A DNA stretch of 64,000 bases from Ditylenchus dipsaci (taxonomy: Eukaryota; Nematoda; Chromadorea; Rhabditida; Anguinidae): assembly GCA_004194705.1 (NCBI GenBank), contig SADC01001184.1:124001-188000 (forward strand). Direction: 5' to 3'. Both the position numbers and the translations under genes were made by a program. Below, in pieces: positions 11,121 to 22,599 of this stretch. The notes under the pieces were generated by a model, which saw nothing but the letters and a program-made list of their open reading frames with translations, ran no database searches and had not been told where the DNA came from. Numbering within the stretch: position 1 is the stretch's first letter; every line of letters begins with the position of its first letter.

Positions 11121-12776
11121 GCTCCAAACAGCTTTGTAAAATATTAACATTATGACTCGGTTTGTCGTTCTATTCAAAGTGCAGCCGTTGTTGTTGAATA
11201 AAGCATACTGTTGTTAATTTTCTTTTTCTAGGTTAGGCAGAGTCTAAGTTAGTTTAATGTTATATCGGACGGAAAAGAAAAGACTTGAGTAGGAATAAGA
11301 TTTAAGGACTCTTTTGTGCATCCACGCGTTGGGCACTACGCATGTGGGCCCCAATTTAGAAATCCTATGCTTTTTCGTTACATGTTCAAATCCCGTTAGT
11401 ATCAACAATTTTTTCTAAAATAGTTCTCAGAGGACGTGGGCCGAATGACGTACCCGGGTTTTGGGGTTAAGGTAGGTAAAATCGAAAATTCGGTCCTTCA
11501 AACTCAATTTCTTTCATAAGTTTACGTCGGAACAAAAAGTTTGTTTGCCATCCATGTGAATGTCCTTTTTGGTCCACCTGAACATATGACCATCTCTGAT
11601 TTGGGGGTTTGGGTGGGTGAAATCGCAATTTAGTTCTGACAAACCTCCTTTCACACAAGATTTAATGTTAGGAAAATGGTTTGTTTGACGCTTTAAACGA
11701 AAAAATTTTAGATTATCCAGGTGGATATCCACCTCGACCAGAAGTACCCACTCTTAGTTTCGGGGTCGCGGTAGGTCGAGGAACTTTGGGATAATTTGGA
11801 AGTTCAGGATAGTAAAGCTTGTTTAGGGTGGTTCGGAATGATTAGAGTTCAGTTGAATAATGGCTAGAGTCAATTAATCTCAAAATAGTAAACATGGCCT
11901 CAGATTCTATTGATTGTGAACAAGATACTACCTTTTTTTATCAAAACAGTTGACTTGTTCGGATATAGTTAGTTGAACAGGTAGGAAAATCATAATGATA
12001 TTTACAATGAGAGTCACAATGATATGAGATTGAGAATCAGTGTTTTAAACCGCACCAGGTGCTCCCTTGCTGCGCTCGCTTGCCCGCTGCGCCCCCTTGC
12101 GCCCCCGAAGGGGATTCCCGAATTTCGAAAAAAATTAATGGGGCCTCCGAAAGGGGCGCAGTGGACTTGGGGCTTGGAGTTGATATGCGCACACCCACAT
12201 ACCTTAGGCACAATCACTCGAAAGTGGCTCTGGATGCATGAAGAAGCATGCATACCAGAGTTATTTATGCGGTAGGCCCGAGTATTCAAAACTATGGTCA
12301 ACATCTTCATTTTTCGCTGGTTGGCCTCTTATTTAAGTAGCCCTGTTTTGTCCCTTCCTCTCCCAATACAGCCCTTTGTCCCTTTTGATTTACTTTTTTA
12401 GTCTCTTATGATATTACTTGAAATTGTTTCTAGACACTTTAAAAAACATTATTTTCAAGGGGTATAATCCAGTAGGTCCGTAAGCATGGTATAGCAAATA
12501 CATTCGTTCATAAAGGAGGTCGTATGGTAACTGTTAGAGTAAATGCAAGTAGCGCAAATTTTCTTGTTACTCTATACATTTGTTGTCGAATAAAGTTAAG
12601 GATGCCTAAACTTTCTATGGATGCCTAAAATATTTAAGGATGCCTAAACTTTTTAAGGATGCCTAAAGTGGTTAAGGATGCCTAAACTGCAATTGTACCC
12701 TATGCTTACTAGTATTAGATAGCTGAACTCTTCGCGGTGATTTTGGTGTATTATGAGCGTAGGTGCAACTGTAATA
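11121..12776. other. No gene recognised; dispersed repeats
   Basis: Bases 12056-12300 belong to a dispersed family also seen at 33115-33345, 55950-56060 and 58735-58895. Family motifs are GAGATGCGCACACCCACAT and a hairpin end ACTCTGGATGCATG. Bases 12595-12690 are a short tandem array of AAGGATGCCTAAA. The remainder is unremarkable. Confidence 0.6.
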
Positions 12777-12944
12777 CAGTCGACGCTCTCCATAACGGAC
12801 AGCTTTCCATAACGGACAAAAAAATTGGCCGATTTGGTCAGAGTTAGTATAATTTGACCTAAATCGACGCTCTACATAACGGACGCTCTCTATAACGGAC
12901 AAAAAAGTTGGTCCCTTCGGGTCCGTTATGGAGAGCGTTGACTG
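12777..12944. mobile_element. Short TA-flanked MITE
   Basis: The ends are CAGTCGACGCTCTCC and the complement, with TA on both sides (12775-12776 and 12945-12946). The motif CATAACGGAC is repeated inside each arm. The ends resemble pogo/Tigger-type Tc1/mariner elements. Confidence 0.8.
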
Positions 12945-13235
12945 TACCCCGAAACCATAGTTTTTTTTTGGAAAAATGGTGAAATTATTACGTGTTGTCC
13001 CTGAGCCTAATGCCCGAAGCCTAAGGGCTGAGCCTAATTTTTAACACGGGAAGGCACGACCACCGCGTCACGTATCAAGAACTTTATGTACAAAAGATAG
13101 CCCTAACCGAGCACGTTACTGAACTGCGATCCGAATTTCCTATGGAGCAGTCTTGGGCGAGATATTCCACTTTGAAATTTGCAAAGGGGGTGGTTTTATA
13201 TTACAGGAGGGTTTTTGGGTGGGTATATTACAGTA

Positions 13236-13664
13236 CAGTCGAACCTCCCAATAGTGTACACCCAAAAGTTCGTTCCCGCCTAGGGTCCGACACTTTTTTC
13301 ATCTCAATTTTCTATTTTTTTTTGCTGATTCTGTTTTGACAGTCTGGCCGCAAATATCGTAAGGATTCCGATTTTACCGATCGTTTTTCATTTGCTTATA
13401 CATTTTTTCTGTAAAAAAGCAAAACCTCTATATAATGTACACCACTTTGAAAATAAGATGTACACTATATAGAGGTTTTGCTTTTTTAGAGAAAAAATAT
13501 ATAGACAAATGAAAAACGATCGGTAAAATCGGAATCCTTACGATATTTGCGGCCAGACTGTCAAAACAGAATCAGCAAAAAAAATAGAAAATTGAGATGA
13601 AAAAAGTGTCGGACCCTAGGCGGGAACGAACTTTTGGGGTGTACACTATTGGGAGGTTCGACTG
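13236..13664. mobile_element. TA-flanked palindromic MITE, IR/DR type, copy 1
   Basis: A near-perfect palindrome with TA duplications at 13234-13235 and 13665-13666. Each arm has an outer motif AACCTCCCAATAGTGTACAC at the end and a related inner motif AACCTCTATATAATGTACAC about 185 bases further in, in the same orientation. Between them is a conserved arm containing GGTCCGACAC, TTTTGACAGTCTGG and GATTCCGATTTTACCGATCG. A nearly identical copy lies at 15772-16201. Confidence 0.9.
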
Positions 13665-14087
13665 TAGCGCCAATTTTTCAATGCTTATTTTACGCAAGCG
13701 TTTTGTACAATTCATTTTTACGCATAGAAAAAAGTAAGTTGTTGATTCAAACCAACTAAATAGCGTGTATTTCATCTGTTTTTTGCTTAAGTGCTCAATC
13801 AGTTGATTTTTTGGTTGTTGTGTGGTTGTTGGTCGTCTTTATAATATCTTTCTGTATCATTCTTGCCTTTTTCGTGTAGATTTTCAATATAATCACTTTG
13901 TTTTCACTCGAAATAGTCGCAATGCAGCTATTTCCACACACTAAGGCCTAGAAATTTTGACCGGCGACAAACTGCACTCGAATTTTCCAGAAACACAAAT
14001 CAACCCGAACCATCTAAAAGCACCTTCTGCTCCTGAACCTCGTTAAGCAGTGACCAGGATTATGAATCGAGGTCCTCTACTCGGGAC

Positions 14088-15518
14088 CAGGGATGAGAAT
14101 TTATGGTTAACTAGACCTTTTTTCAAATACATCAACCGGCCTAGAATAGGCTCGCGCCAATTTGAATTAGACATAGGCCTATCTTAGGCCTAGGCCTAAT
14201 AGGCCTAATTTTAGGCCTATTTTGGCAGGAATTTGAAATGCATTTAATTTTTAAATAGTTTTTGCTTTTCGGTAAATTTTTCATTTTTTTGCTCAGAATT
14301 TCACCCTAGAGTGGACAAAAGCCACGGAAAGTTAGTTTCCTAGAGGTTTACCAAAGGGAGGTCAACATTTTTCGACCATCTATGGATATTCGCCATCAAT
14401 CTCAGTGAATCGGCTATTTGCGACCCATTATTGAAATTTGGTCAATTTTAGCCCCGAATTCGTGTTCAGCATGTTCGATTTACTTGTAAAACTGCTCTTA
14501 AAGGTCTAACATTATCGTAAAATTTTAAATTCCTCTCGAGACAAAAAAACATTTAAACTACTCAGAAAATTCAATATTTGAATCACTTTGTCTCGAGAGT
14601 AATTTAAAATTTTACGATAATGTTAGACCTTTAAAAGCAGTTTTACAAGTAAATCGAACATGCTGAACACGAATTCGGGGCTAAAATTGACAAAATTTCA
14701 ATAATGGGTCGCAAATAGCCGATTCACTGAGATTGATGGCGAATATCCATAGATGGTCGAAAAATGTTTACCTCCCTTTGGTAAACCTCTAGAAAACTAA
14801 CTTTCCGTGGCTTTTGTCCACTCTAGGGTGAAATTCTGAGCAAAAAAATGAAAAATTTACCGAAAAGCAAAAAAAAACGTCTAAAATTAAATGCATTTTA
14901 AATTCCCGCCAAAAAATAGGCCTAAAATTAGGCGGACAATACTTATTTTTGGCGCAATAACACTTTTTTGGCGCAAATCCACTTTTTTTTTGGCGCAAAT
15001 TTTGTTTTGCGTAATTAGATTGAAAATTTTCAACTTTTTAAAAAGTTTTAACATCACCGTGTAGCCCTGCTCTTCTAGTTTCAGATGATGTATCATTTAT
15101 TGCATCATCTCTGAAAAATGTGATACAAAAAAACGAAAGTATGAACCAAATCAGAGCAACAATTTGGTTCATACTTTTACCTTTTTGTATTACATTTTTT
15201 AGAGATGATGCAATAAATGATACATCATCTGAAACTAGAAGAGCAGGGCTACACAGTGATGTTAAAACTTTTTAAAAAAGTTGAAAATTTTCAATCTAAT
15301 TACGCAAAACAAAATTTGCGCCAAAAAAAAAGTGGATTTGCGCCAAAAAAGTGTTTTTGCGCCAAAAAAAAGAGTATTGTCCAAATTAGGGCTAAGCCTA
15401 AGATAGGCCTATTTAGGCCTAAGTCTAATTCAAATTAGCGCGGGCCTATTTTAGGCCTAAAAATAGGCCTATTTTAGGCCTAAAAATAGGCCTAGTTAAC
15501 CATAATTTCTCATCCCTG
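14088..15518. mobile_element. hAT-like element C with CAGGGATGAG ends
   Basis: The ends CAGGGATGAG and CTCATCCCTG are flanked by a perfect 8-bp duplication CTCGGGAC at 14080-14087 and 15519-15526. Subterminal AGGCCTA-rich arms match element B. The interior contains two further palindromes: 14270-14830 (TGTCTCGAGAG region at the tip) and about 14940-15390 (GATGATGCAATAAATGATAC arms). No transposase frame. Confidence 0.9.
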
Positions 15519-15771
15519 CTCGGGACTGATTGCACCCAGAGGGGTTTGAACCAGCAACCTTGGTGATGAGTATGTGGACCTCTACACTACTAGAACACTC
15601 AAAATTATAATAAAAATAAAGTATCCGCCCAGGTGGATTCGAACCAGCAACCTCTAAATCACCCCTTAGAATCGCTCAGAACTCTATCCGGAGTGACCAA
15701 ACAAGTGGTCGTTCACTTGGATCAAAAAAAATTTTTACGTTTTCGGGTCTCGAAACAAATTTTCTGAACTA

Positions 15772-16201
15772 CAGTCGAACCTCCCAATAGTGTACACCCC
15801 AAAAGTTCGTTCCCGCCTAGGGTCCGACACTTTTTTCATCTCAATTTTCTATTTTTTTTGCTGATTCTGTTTTGACAGTCTGGCCGCAAATATCGTAAGG
15901 ATTCCGATTTTACCGATCGTTTTTCATTTGTCTATATATTTTTTCTCTAAAAAAGCAAAACCTCTATATAGTGTACATCTTATTTTCAAAGTGGTGTACA
16001 TTATATAGAGGTTTTGCTTTTTTACAGAAAAAATGTATAAGCAAATGAAAAACGATCGGTAAAATCGGAATCCTTACGATATTTGCGGCCAGACTGTCAA
16101 AACAGAATCAGCAAAAAAAAATAGAAAATTGAGATGAAAAAAGTGTCGGACCCTAGGCGGGAACGAACTTTTGGGGTGTACACTATTGGGAGGTTCGACT
16201 G
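15772..16201. mobile_element. TA-flanked palindromic MITE, IR/DR type, copy 2
   Basis: Close copy of 13236-13664, flanked by TA at 15770-15771 and 16202-16203. It is inserted in the tRNA-like hairpin repeat: TTCTGAAC to its left and TTTCGAGCATGCT to its right are contiguous in uninterrupted copies. Confidence 0.9.
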
Positions 16202-16439
16202 TATTTCGAGCATGCTAAAGATGGTTTGACAGTGGTGAAAGCCCATTTCATGGAGCAATTTTTGGGTTATATTTTTGAGTTATAAATTTTTGAGTTATTA
16301 TTTTAAGAGTAGTTTAAAATAGTCTAAGGTGATTCGACGTGATTTTTGGTGATTTGGGACGTTTGGTTTTACAATTTTACCTTAGGAACATCAAGCTATG
16401 CGAAAAAAATCTTTTTGCTATTCAAAAAAAATCAAACAT

Positions 16440-16640
16440 GTTTGATATGCAAAAATCGAGTAGTCGGAGGCGCGCCTCCCACTCCGACTACTGTATGTGA
16501 ACACACAAAAGTCGGAGGCGGAAGAGGGCACGTGAACACGAGTGTTCACATAGGTAGTCGGAGACGGAGTTGGAGGCGGAGTCACACCTGCGCCTCCGCC
16601 TCCGACTTTCGTGTCCACATAGGAGTCGCAGTATGTGAAC
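16440..16640. repeat. GC-rich foldback repeat
   Basis: GTCGGAGGCG and its complement CGCCTCCGAC alternate, with the motif GTATGTGAACAC (or complement) between them. The unit GTCGGAG appears both at the ends and at the centre. It is much richer in G and C than its surroundings. Confidence 0.6.
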
Positions 16641-17370
16641 GTAGCTTGAGGGGTGATTTAGAAGATGCTAGTTTAAATCCACCTGGGTGCATACCTTTTT
16701 TACCATAATTTCAGATATAAAAAGACAAGCATTTGACTTTTCAGGTCATTTGGGTGAATATACCCCTACTCTGCGGTTACCTGGATATTAACCTGTCCTA
16801 GAGGTAGCCACCCCAGGTTTGGGGTCGGGTAGGTTGAATCGTACTTTTGGTCTCAACAAAACCGATTTCTCACAAATTTTTTAGTTTGGAAAAACGGATT
16901 TTTTACTTAAACTGATTTTTTTATTTTTAGGCCATCCAGGGGGATATTCACCTGGTCAGGAGGTACTCACTGCACATTGTGGGGTTTGCGTGGGTGAAAT
17001 ATTGATTTTAATTCTAACAATCCTAATTCCCCAGACAATTTTAAGTTGGAAAAATGGGTTATTTTTTATTTTCAAGAAATTTCTATTTTTAAGGTTTGTT
17101 ATTGGTTTAGGGGTGTTTAGGCGGTTTGTAAAGTAGTTTCGGATGGCTTGGAGTGGTTCGGACACAATCTAAAAAATTTCGAAAAAAACTTCAAAATCTG
17201 CCTTGGTCCCCCTGTTGTTTGAAAAACAGGGAAAAAAAACTCGCGAGACAAAAAGCACCATGTTTCGCGAGACATGTTACGTGACTTTGTCTCGCGAGAC
17301 ACATTTTTTATCTCGCAAGAAGTGTCACGTGTCTTGCGGGAGTCTGGGGAGGCTATATCTTATTTTGACT

Positions 17371-17618
17371 CTACTATAGAATACCCCCCCCCCCCAAAAA
17401 CCCGACCTTTTAAAGTTAAGTAAAAAGTACCCAAATTTATGTCCCAGACCCCGGAAAATATGCGCAAACTCTTCATTAGTCACAACTTCCGTACGCTGGC
17501 CTACCCCCAAGCCTAAGGACTAAGCCTGAACTTGTTGTTTGCAAGGGTAGTTACAGCATTTTTTAAAGGTCGGATTTTTTTTTTGGGTGGGGGGGGGGGA
17601 TGTGGTATTCTATAGTAG
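17371..17618. mobile_element. Palindromic MITE with C/G runs
   Basis: The ends CTACTATAGAATA and its complement enclose runs of C (17384-17396) and G (17590-17599). Inner sequence includes CAGACCCCGGAAAATATG and GTCACAACTTCCG. The same family, interrupted by later insertions, occupies 27381-28977. Confidence 0.75.
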
Positions 17619-17626
17619 CACCCTTA

Positions 17627-17852
17627 CTTTCTCTATTAAACGGGCCCCCTCGACTTTGAGGGCTTATATCTTAGCCATGAGTAGACTTTTTGGAAAGCTG
17701 TTTATTGCGTTTTCTTAACTCCCACGAGCTCTACCGATTCCACTTCTTAGATTTTGGTTGAATACCCGAAAATCTCGAGATCGACCTCCGAATTTTCCGA
17801 TTTCGAGTGGTTGAAAAATAAGCGGGCCGGCTCGTTTAATAGAGAAATACGG
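17627..17852. mobile_element. TA-flanked MITE ending in GAAATACGG
   Basis: The right end AGAGAAATACGG is followed by TA. The left end TTTCTCTATTAAAC is slightly eroded and preceded by TA. Related elements with different subterminal sequence are at 21766-21945 and 54491-54738. It lies just upstream of BRF1. Confidence 0.65.
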
Positions 17853-17969
17853 TAATGGGCATTTTTTTTAATTCAATATGTCCACCCTGCTCTATTAACG
17901 GATTTTCATACGTTTTTAGGTACAAATCATAATTGACCACCTAATAGCACCGATTTTTCTAGTTTTTCG

Positions 17970-20900
17970 ATGGAAGCAGTAAATCTTGGCGGTGTGTGTC
18001 CTTTTTGCAACTCGTCAGAAATAGATGACGATCCTACACGTGGTCAGTCTATGGAAAATTTTCTTTCTCTTTTTTCTCCTAAGTTTTTTGCTCAAATTTA
18101 AGGTGAGGTTATCTGCATGAACTGTGGAACCGTGCTCGAAGAGTCTGTAATCGTCTCAGATGTTCAATTCCAAGAGCGAGGGGGTGCAAGCGAGGTAATA
18201 TATATAGTGTTTTATAGCTGAAAGATTTGATCAATTTTAGGTCGTCGGTATGCTACGAAATCGGTTTCTTGAATTGTGATAACTGATTTTTGTGAAGGGC
18301 AGTTTGTTGGTGAGGAGCAAGATGACTCAAGAGCCAAAACATTCTTTAAAGGCAAGAAGAAAATTCAAGAAGTAATAGTTATCGAGTTTCAAATGTTAGA
18401 ACTACTAAATATCTTATTTAGGTTGGCAGTCAATTACGGTAGCTAGCTGTTTGTTGTCCTTTAGTAATGCTTCTGTATTCAGAATAAACCAAAGTTGCAT
18501 GGACACTGCTTACAAGTAATCATATAACCTGAAATTCCTCTTTGTGACTTTTACTTGTGCATCCGAGTTTTAGTTACTTCAAGATGTGTGTAAGGAAAAA
18601 GATTACGCGTGGAAGACGTCGCGAACAAGTAGTTTTAATTTCATTAAATTTTCCTTATTATTGTGTTTCCAGGTCATTGTTGCCTGCTTGTATAGTAAGT
18701 CGGTTAGTTTTAAGTTATTCACGTTTAATGAACCTTCTTAGTGACATGCCGCCTGTGAGTTAGTTTTATCCTACGATTTGCCCAAAATCTTTGTGAGCTG
18801 CTAAGTTTTAATTTTTTCAGGGCAAACACCAGTCATTTGTTACTTGATTTTAGTGATGTCACTCAGGTGACTTCTTTGTTTGTCTGAGTACGTCCATGTT
18901 TTTTAAATGTTTAGATTAACTTGTTCGACCTGGGAAAAACCCTGACTTTCATTACTCGAGTTCTCAAGATAAATCTACCGATTACAGATCCTTGTCTATA
19001 CGTAATTTGCTTTATCGCTTTATATCTAGCATCGCTATGCTCTTAGATTCTTCGCTTTGCCGTCCTGTTGGAGCTCCAAGATAAACAACAAGAGGTAGGT
19101 CGTGCTACTTATTTTTTGAGACTAAAGTTGAAATTGTGATGAATAATTGTCTGCGAGCATCTTTTTAAAATCTTTTTTCTGCTTTTTAAATAGTCATGCC
19201 CGTGACCGACACAGAGAAAAGGCGGAGGGCCAGCAGTTGTTTTCTTTCTCGAACATCTTTTATATGCTTTCTGATCCTGTTTTTTTAATTATTCCGCCTT
19301 ATTTTTAAAAGTGTTATGAGGTCATTAGTATTAGTTTTTACGTAAAACGAGTATTAGTTGGAACGACTAAAAAAATTGCTGGTCCTTATTTTGAGTTTTT
19401 GAAACGCGCGGGCATGCCCCTTAATGTGTCCTTTTAGATAGTTTCACTTGCAACAAGGATAGGTAATTAATTTTTGTTTATTAAATCTTTACTTGGACAT
19501 GACATGAGATAAATTTTAGTGCAGAGGATGAAGAAAGATTACATTTCGATGGGCAGGTATTTTTCTTGCGCAGTTTTGCTTTTATCATAAACATATGTTG
19601 ATTAGACGTCCTACTGGTGTTTGTGGAGCAGCTCTTCTTTTGTCAGCGAGAGCTTTCAATGTGTAAAGGCTTGCTTTTTAAATAGCGTGTTGCTGCTGAT
19701 CAATATGGGTTTAGGAATCGATCAGTCGCAGACATTGTAGACATCGTTCATATTGGGTAATATTTTGCTGTGTAAGGGCCTGGCCACAATAGGAATGACG
19801 ATATCGAAGTTGAGCGGTGTCCAGATTTCTTTTTTTTCACTAAAAGATGTCAAGTCTGACGTAGATGACTTACGCTTATAACCAACAAGTAGATACAGGT
19901 CAACTGTATCAGATCTGGCATTTTTTCCGAAAAACGCGTTATTTTATAAATCGCATTTCCATTGTGTCCCTAACTATCGATTATAGCCGTGTAAATGTCT
20001 GTAATTTTGGACGTATTTTGCAAGCACTTATGTTGTTTTATGGTGTTCTTAAAAAGCGGTTGACGCATTTATGGTGTTCTTATGACTCCCTTTTGGTAGA
20101 CAATCTTTAAAATTACGAGATTCGCACGTCCCTCTTGTGATTTGGAGCGAGCCTATATTCTGTAATCTGAAGAGGCTATACTAAGCAAAAATAACATATC
20201 AAAAATTGCGATTTCGTAATTTCTAACTCCCTTCATGTAGTATTTATCTTCGATCTGTAGTGCAAACGCCCTCCGGAAAAGAATGGATGAATTCGCTTTG
20301 ACACCCTCGGGAGAATTAACTATCGATGATTTTTCGACAATTGATTTAGTAAATTTTGACATTATTCGTTGTAGGTTAAGCCATGCTTCATTAGTTTTTT
20401 TAGGAAGAAATACAAGGTGTCTTTCTTTGTAGAGGGGTTATTATGCTTTTTCTTAGAACTTAATGAATAATCTCATATTTTCCTACAGTCATTTCTTCAG
20501 ATCCGCCCTCACTGGTTGCGTCAAAAAAGTCTTTTAAAAAATATTTGTTGTTCGATTAATAATATTTTGTAGGAAAAGTCGTGAAGCCTTGAGGCTTAAA
20601 GAAGAAGAAAACAAGAAAGCTGAATCTGCAACTAAGCAGCTTGAGCCAATGCAAGAAGAAATAGAAAAGGCGTTACAATCAAAATCTTCTTCTTACGCCA
20701 AGCGTCTTATTGATTCAGGGATGGAAAGTGACATTCCAGAGCTAGAAAGTGCTGATGATTACACGAGAGAGAAAGTATTTGGCGAAGTGTACACAGTGGC
20801 TATTGATGAAGATGAGCCATTAGAAAGGTATAGTCTCTCGCCTCTGCGCTTTTGGAGAGCAGTTTCATTATTTATCTCTTTCAAGTGAAGACAAAGCTAT

Positions 20901-21541
20901 TTGTGGACCCTCGCTTTCGTCTCTAGGCATAAAAAAGCAGTATGACGCGAGCTTTCCTGGTGAAGAAGATGGTGTTTTCGAGATGCATGACGCTGAAGGC
21001 CTGTTGGATTTGTCTGGTGAAATATTGTTAAGTTTTTGGAATTCACCTTTAGTTTAGGGATTGATGATGCTGAAATCAACAGCTACGTTCTTAGTGGAAC
21101 CGAGTCTTCCATAAAGTCGAAGGTATGGCTCGAGTCAAACAAAGAACATTTAGTTGAAATGGATCGGAAGTTCGATAATATTGTGGTATCAAAATTTCAT
21201 ATCGAATTTCCAGGCGTAAGTTGAGGGAAGGAGAAGAACAACAGTTGAAAGATGTTCCAAAAAAGAAGCGTAGAACCATACAGAAGAAGGATGTTAGTCA
21301 TCCTAGTTACATTGATGCGATGTATCAGGTAGCTGAAAGCTTCAAGTCTGATCCTTTATACTTACGTCTAGTTTAGGTCATCAAAGTATGCTTTCTTGCC
21401 GTTAGGACCCTCGTTTTTAAACAGAGCTATATTACCTAAAATATTTTTCAGGAGAAAAAGCTATCAAACAAAATAAACTGGGATGTGATAAATCAGTCAG
21501 ATGAAGTCTTCAGTGAAGCTAAACCTGGGAAATTCGGATAA
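17970..21541 (+). CDS. BRF1: TFIIIB subunit BRF1, 24 exons
   Basis: BRF1 is the TFIIB-related subunit of TFIIIB that brings RNA polymerase III to tRNA and 5S genes. The exons joined by eye total 1572 nt, giving 523 residues in frame throughout. An N-terminal zinc ribbon is visible (CPFC at residues 10-13, CMNC about 18 residues on). Two cyclin-like folds follow: MDTAYNYFKM, RGRRREQVIVACLY and HLLLDFSDVTQ in the first; VQRMKKDYISMGRRPTGVCG and LRKRMDEF in the second. The BRF-specific region ends with LDLSGIDDAEINSYVLSGTE and KKLSNKINWDV. Exons: 17970-18042, 18103-18194, 18241-18247, 18298-18371, 18422-18438, 18483-18515, 18574-18628, 18673-18694, 18742-18754, 18821-18866, 18915-19001, 19047-19094, 19438-19462, 19520-19556, 19606-19662, 19715-19756, 20261-20348, 20404-20416, 20489-20528, 20573-20827, 20886-21016, 21058-21169, 21214-21328, 21452-21541. 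The C-terminus lacks the long acidic tail of vertebrate BRF1. Confidence 0.95.
19190..19420. mobile_element. TTAA-flanked MITE in a BRF1 intron
   Basis: The right end reads GGCATGCCCC then TTAA (19421-19424). The left end is eroded but preceded by TTAA (19186-19189) and followed by CATGCCCGTG. It matches the elements at 28413-28636 and 63572-63816, including an internal AAGGCG stretch. Confidence 0.65.
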
Positions 21542-21765
21542 TTTTGTCAGACATGGAATAAGTATCTCTTTGCGAATATCTTTGGCTCCTCTAATTTGTC
21601 ATTATCTGTTTACATGTTATGTGGATCTGTTTGGAGAATGATAAACGTAGTTCCACTTTCGATCTGTAATATTTTTGAAGCTGAAAATTTGTCGCCATTT
21701 TAATGTCCCTTTTTGGACAATCCATTGTTTTGGTGCAAATATGCTTTTTTTGGTTTTCGTAGTTA

Positions 21766-21945
21766 CCGTATTCTCTCTAATAGACGGGTCGACCCGTCTA
21801 TTTTTCAACATCCAAAAATATTTTTGACTTCATAGTAAAAATGCAATAAAACATGGTTTACTCCCCTAGTTTTGGTCTCGTAGGGACCCGTCTATTAGAG
21901 AGGACCCTTCAAATAGAGAGGACCCGTCTATTAGAGAGAATACGG
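21766..21945. mobile_element. TA-flanked MITE ending in AATACGG
   Basis: The ends are CCGTATTCTCTCTAATAGAC and the complement, with TA at 21764-21765 and 21946-21947. CCCGTCTATT is repeated internally. It lies about 220 bases after the BRF1 stop codon. Confidence 0.85.
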
Positions 21946-21949
21946 TATA

Positions 21950-22590
21950 TTGAAATTTTCAACTATATAACTATAAATTTTCAACTATCGAATAGTTTCA
22001 ACGTCATCATGGAGCCCTGCTCCTCTAGTTTCTAATGAGGTATCATTTATTGCATCATCTTCGAAAATGTAACACAAAAACGTAAATAATGAACAAAATT
22101 GTTGCTCTAAGTTTGTTTATACCTTTTTAAGTTATATTTTTCGGAGATGATGCAATAAATGATATCTCATCAGAAACTAGAAGAGCAGGGCTACATGATG
22201 ATTTTATAACTTTTTATGGCTTGTTCACCTTATTATAGTTAGAGTTCGGGTAAGAGGTGTTCATGTACTTAAAAACCCGAACTCTCGATGTTGTTTACGT
22301 ACAACGAGTTAAACTTCGAAATTTAACTTGAAAATGTTTATATATATAGCTTAGAAAGCTCCTTAGAAAGCTCAGAATTTCACCCTCGAGCGGTTGAAAG
22401 GAATCCAAGTTATATGCATGAACACCTTCAAATTGAAGCTCGAACTCTAACTCTACCTTGAGTTACATGAACACCTCGAGTTAGGGTCCGGATCACAGGT
22501 GTTCCCGCAGCCAAAAACCCGAGCTCTAACTCGAACAACGTAAACAGCCCATTAAAAAAGTTGGAAATTTTCAATCTAATTCTAAAGTTT
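21950..22590. repeat. Foldback repeats between BRF1 and the UTP15 relic
   Basis: Bases 22013-22193 form a palindrome (arms GCCCTGCTCCTCTAGTTTCT and complement, tip near 22100) related to one inside element C. Bases 22200-22560 contain inverted and direct copies of GAACTCTAACTC-like and GTTCATGTA motifs. No gene is seen. Confidence 0.6.
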
Positions 22591-22599
22591 TTTTAATCT

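Noticed and set aside
12024..12310. Overlapping frames on both strands
   Set aside because: They lie wholly in a dispersed repeat with copies at 33115, 55950 and 58735, and show no splice context.
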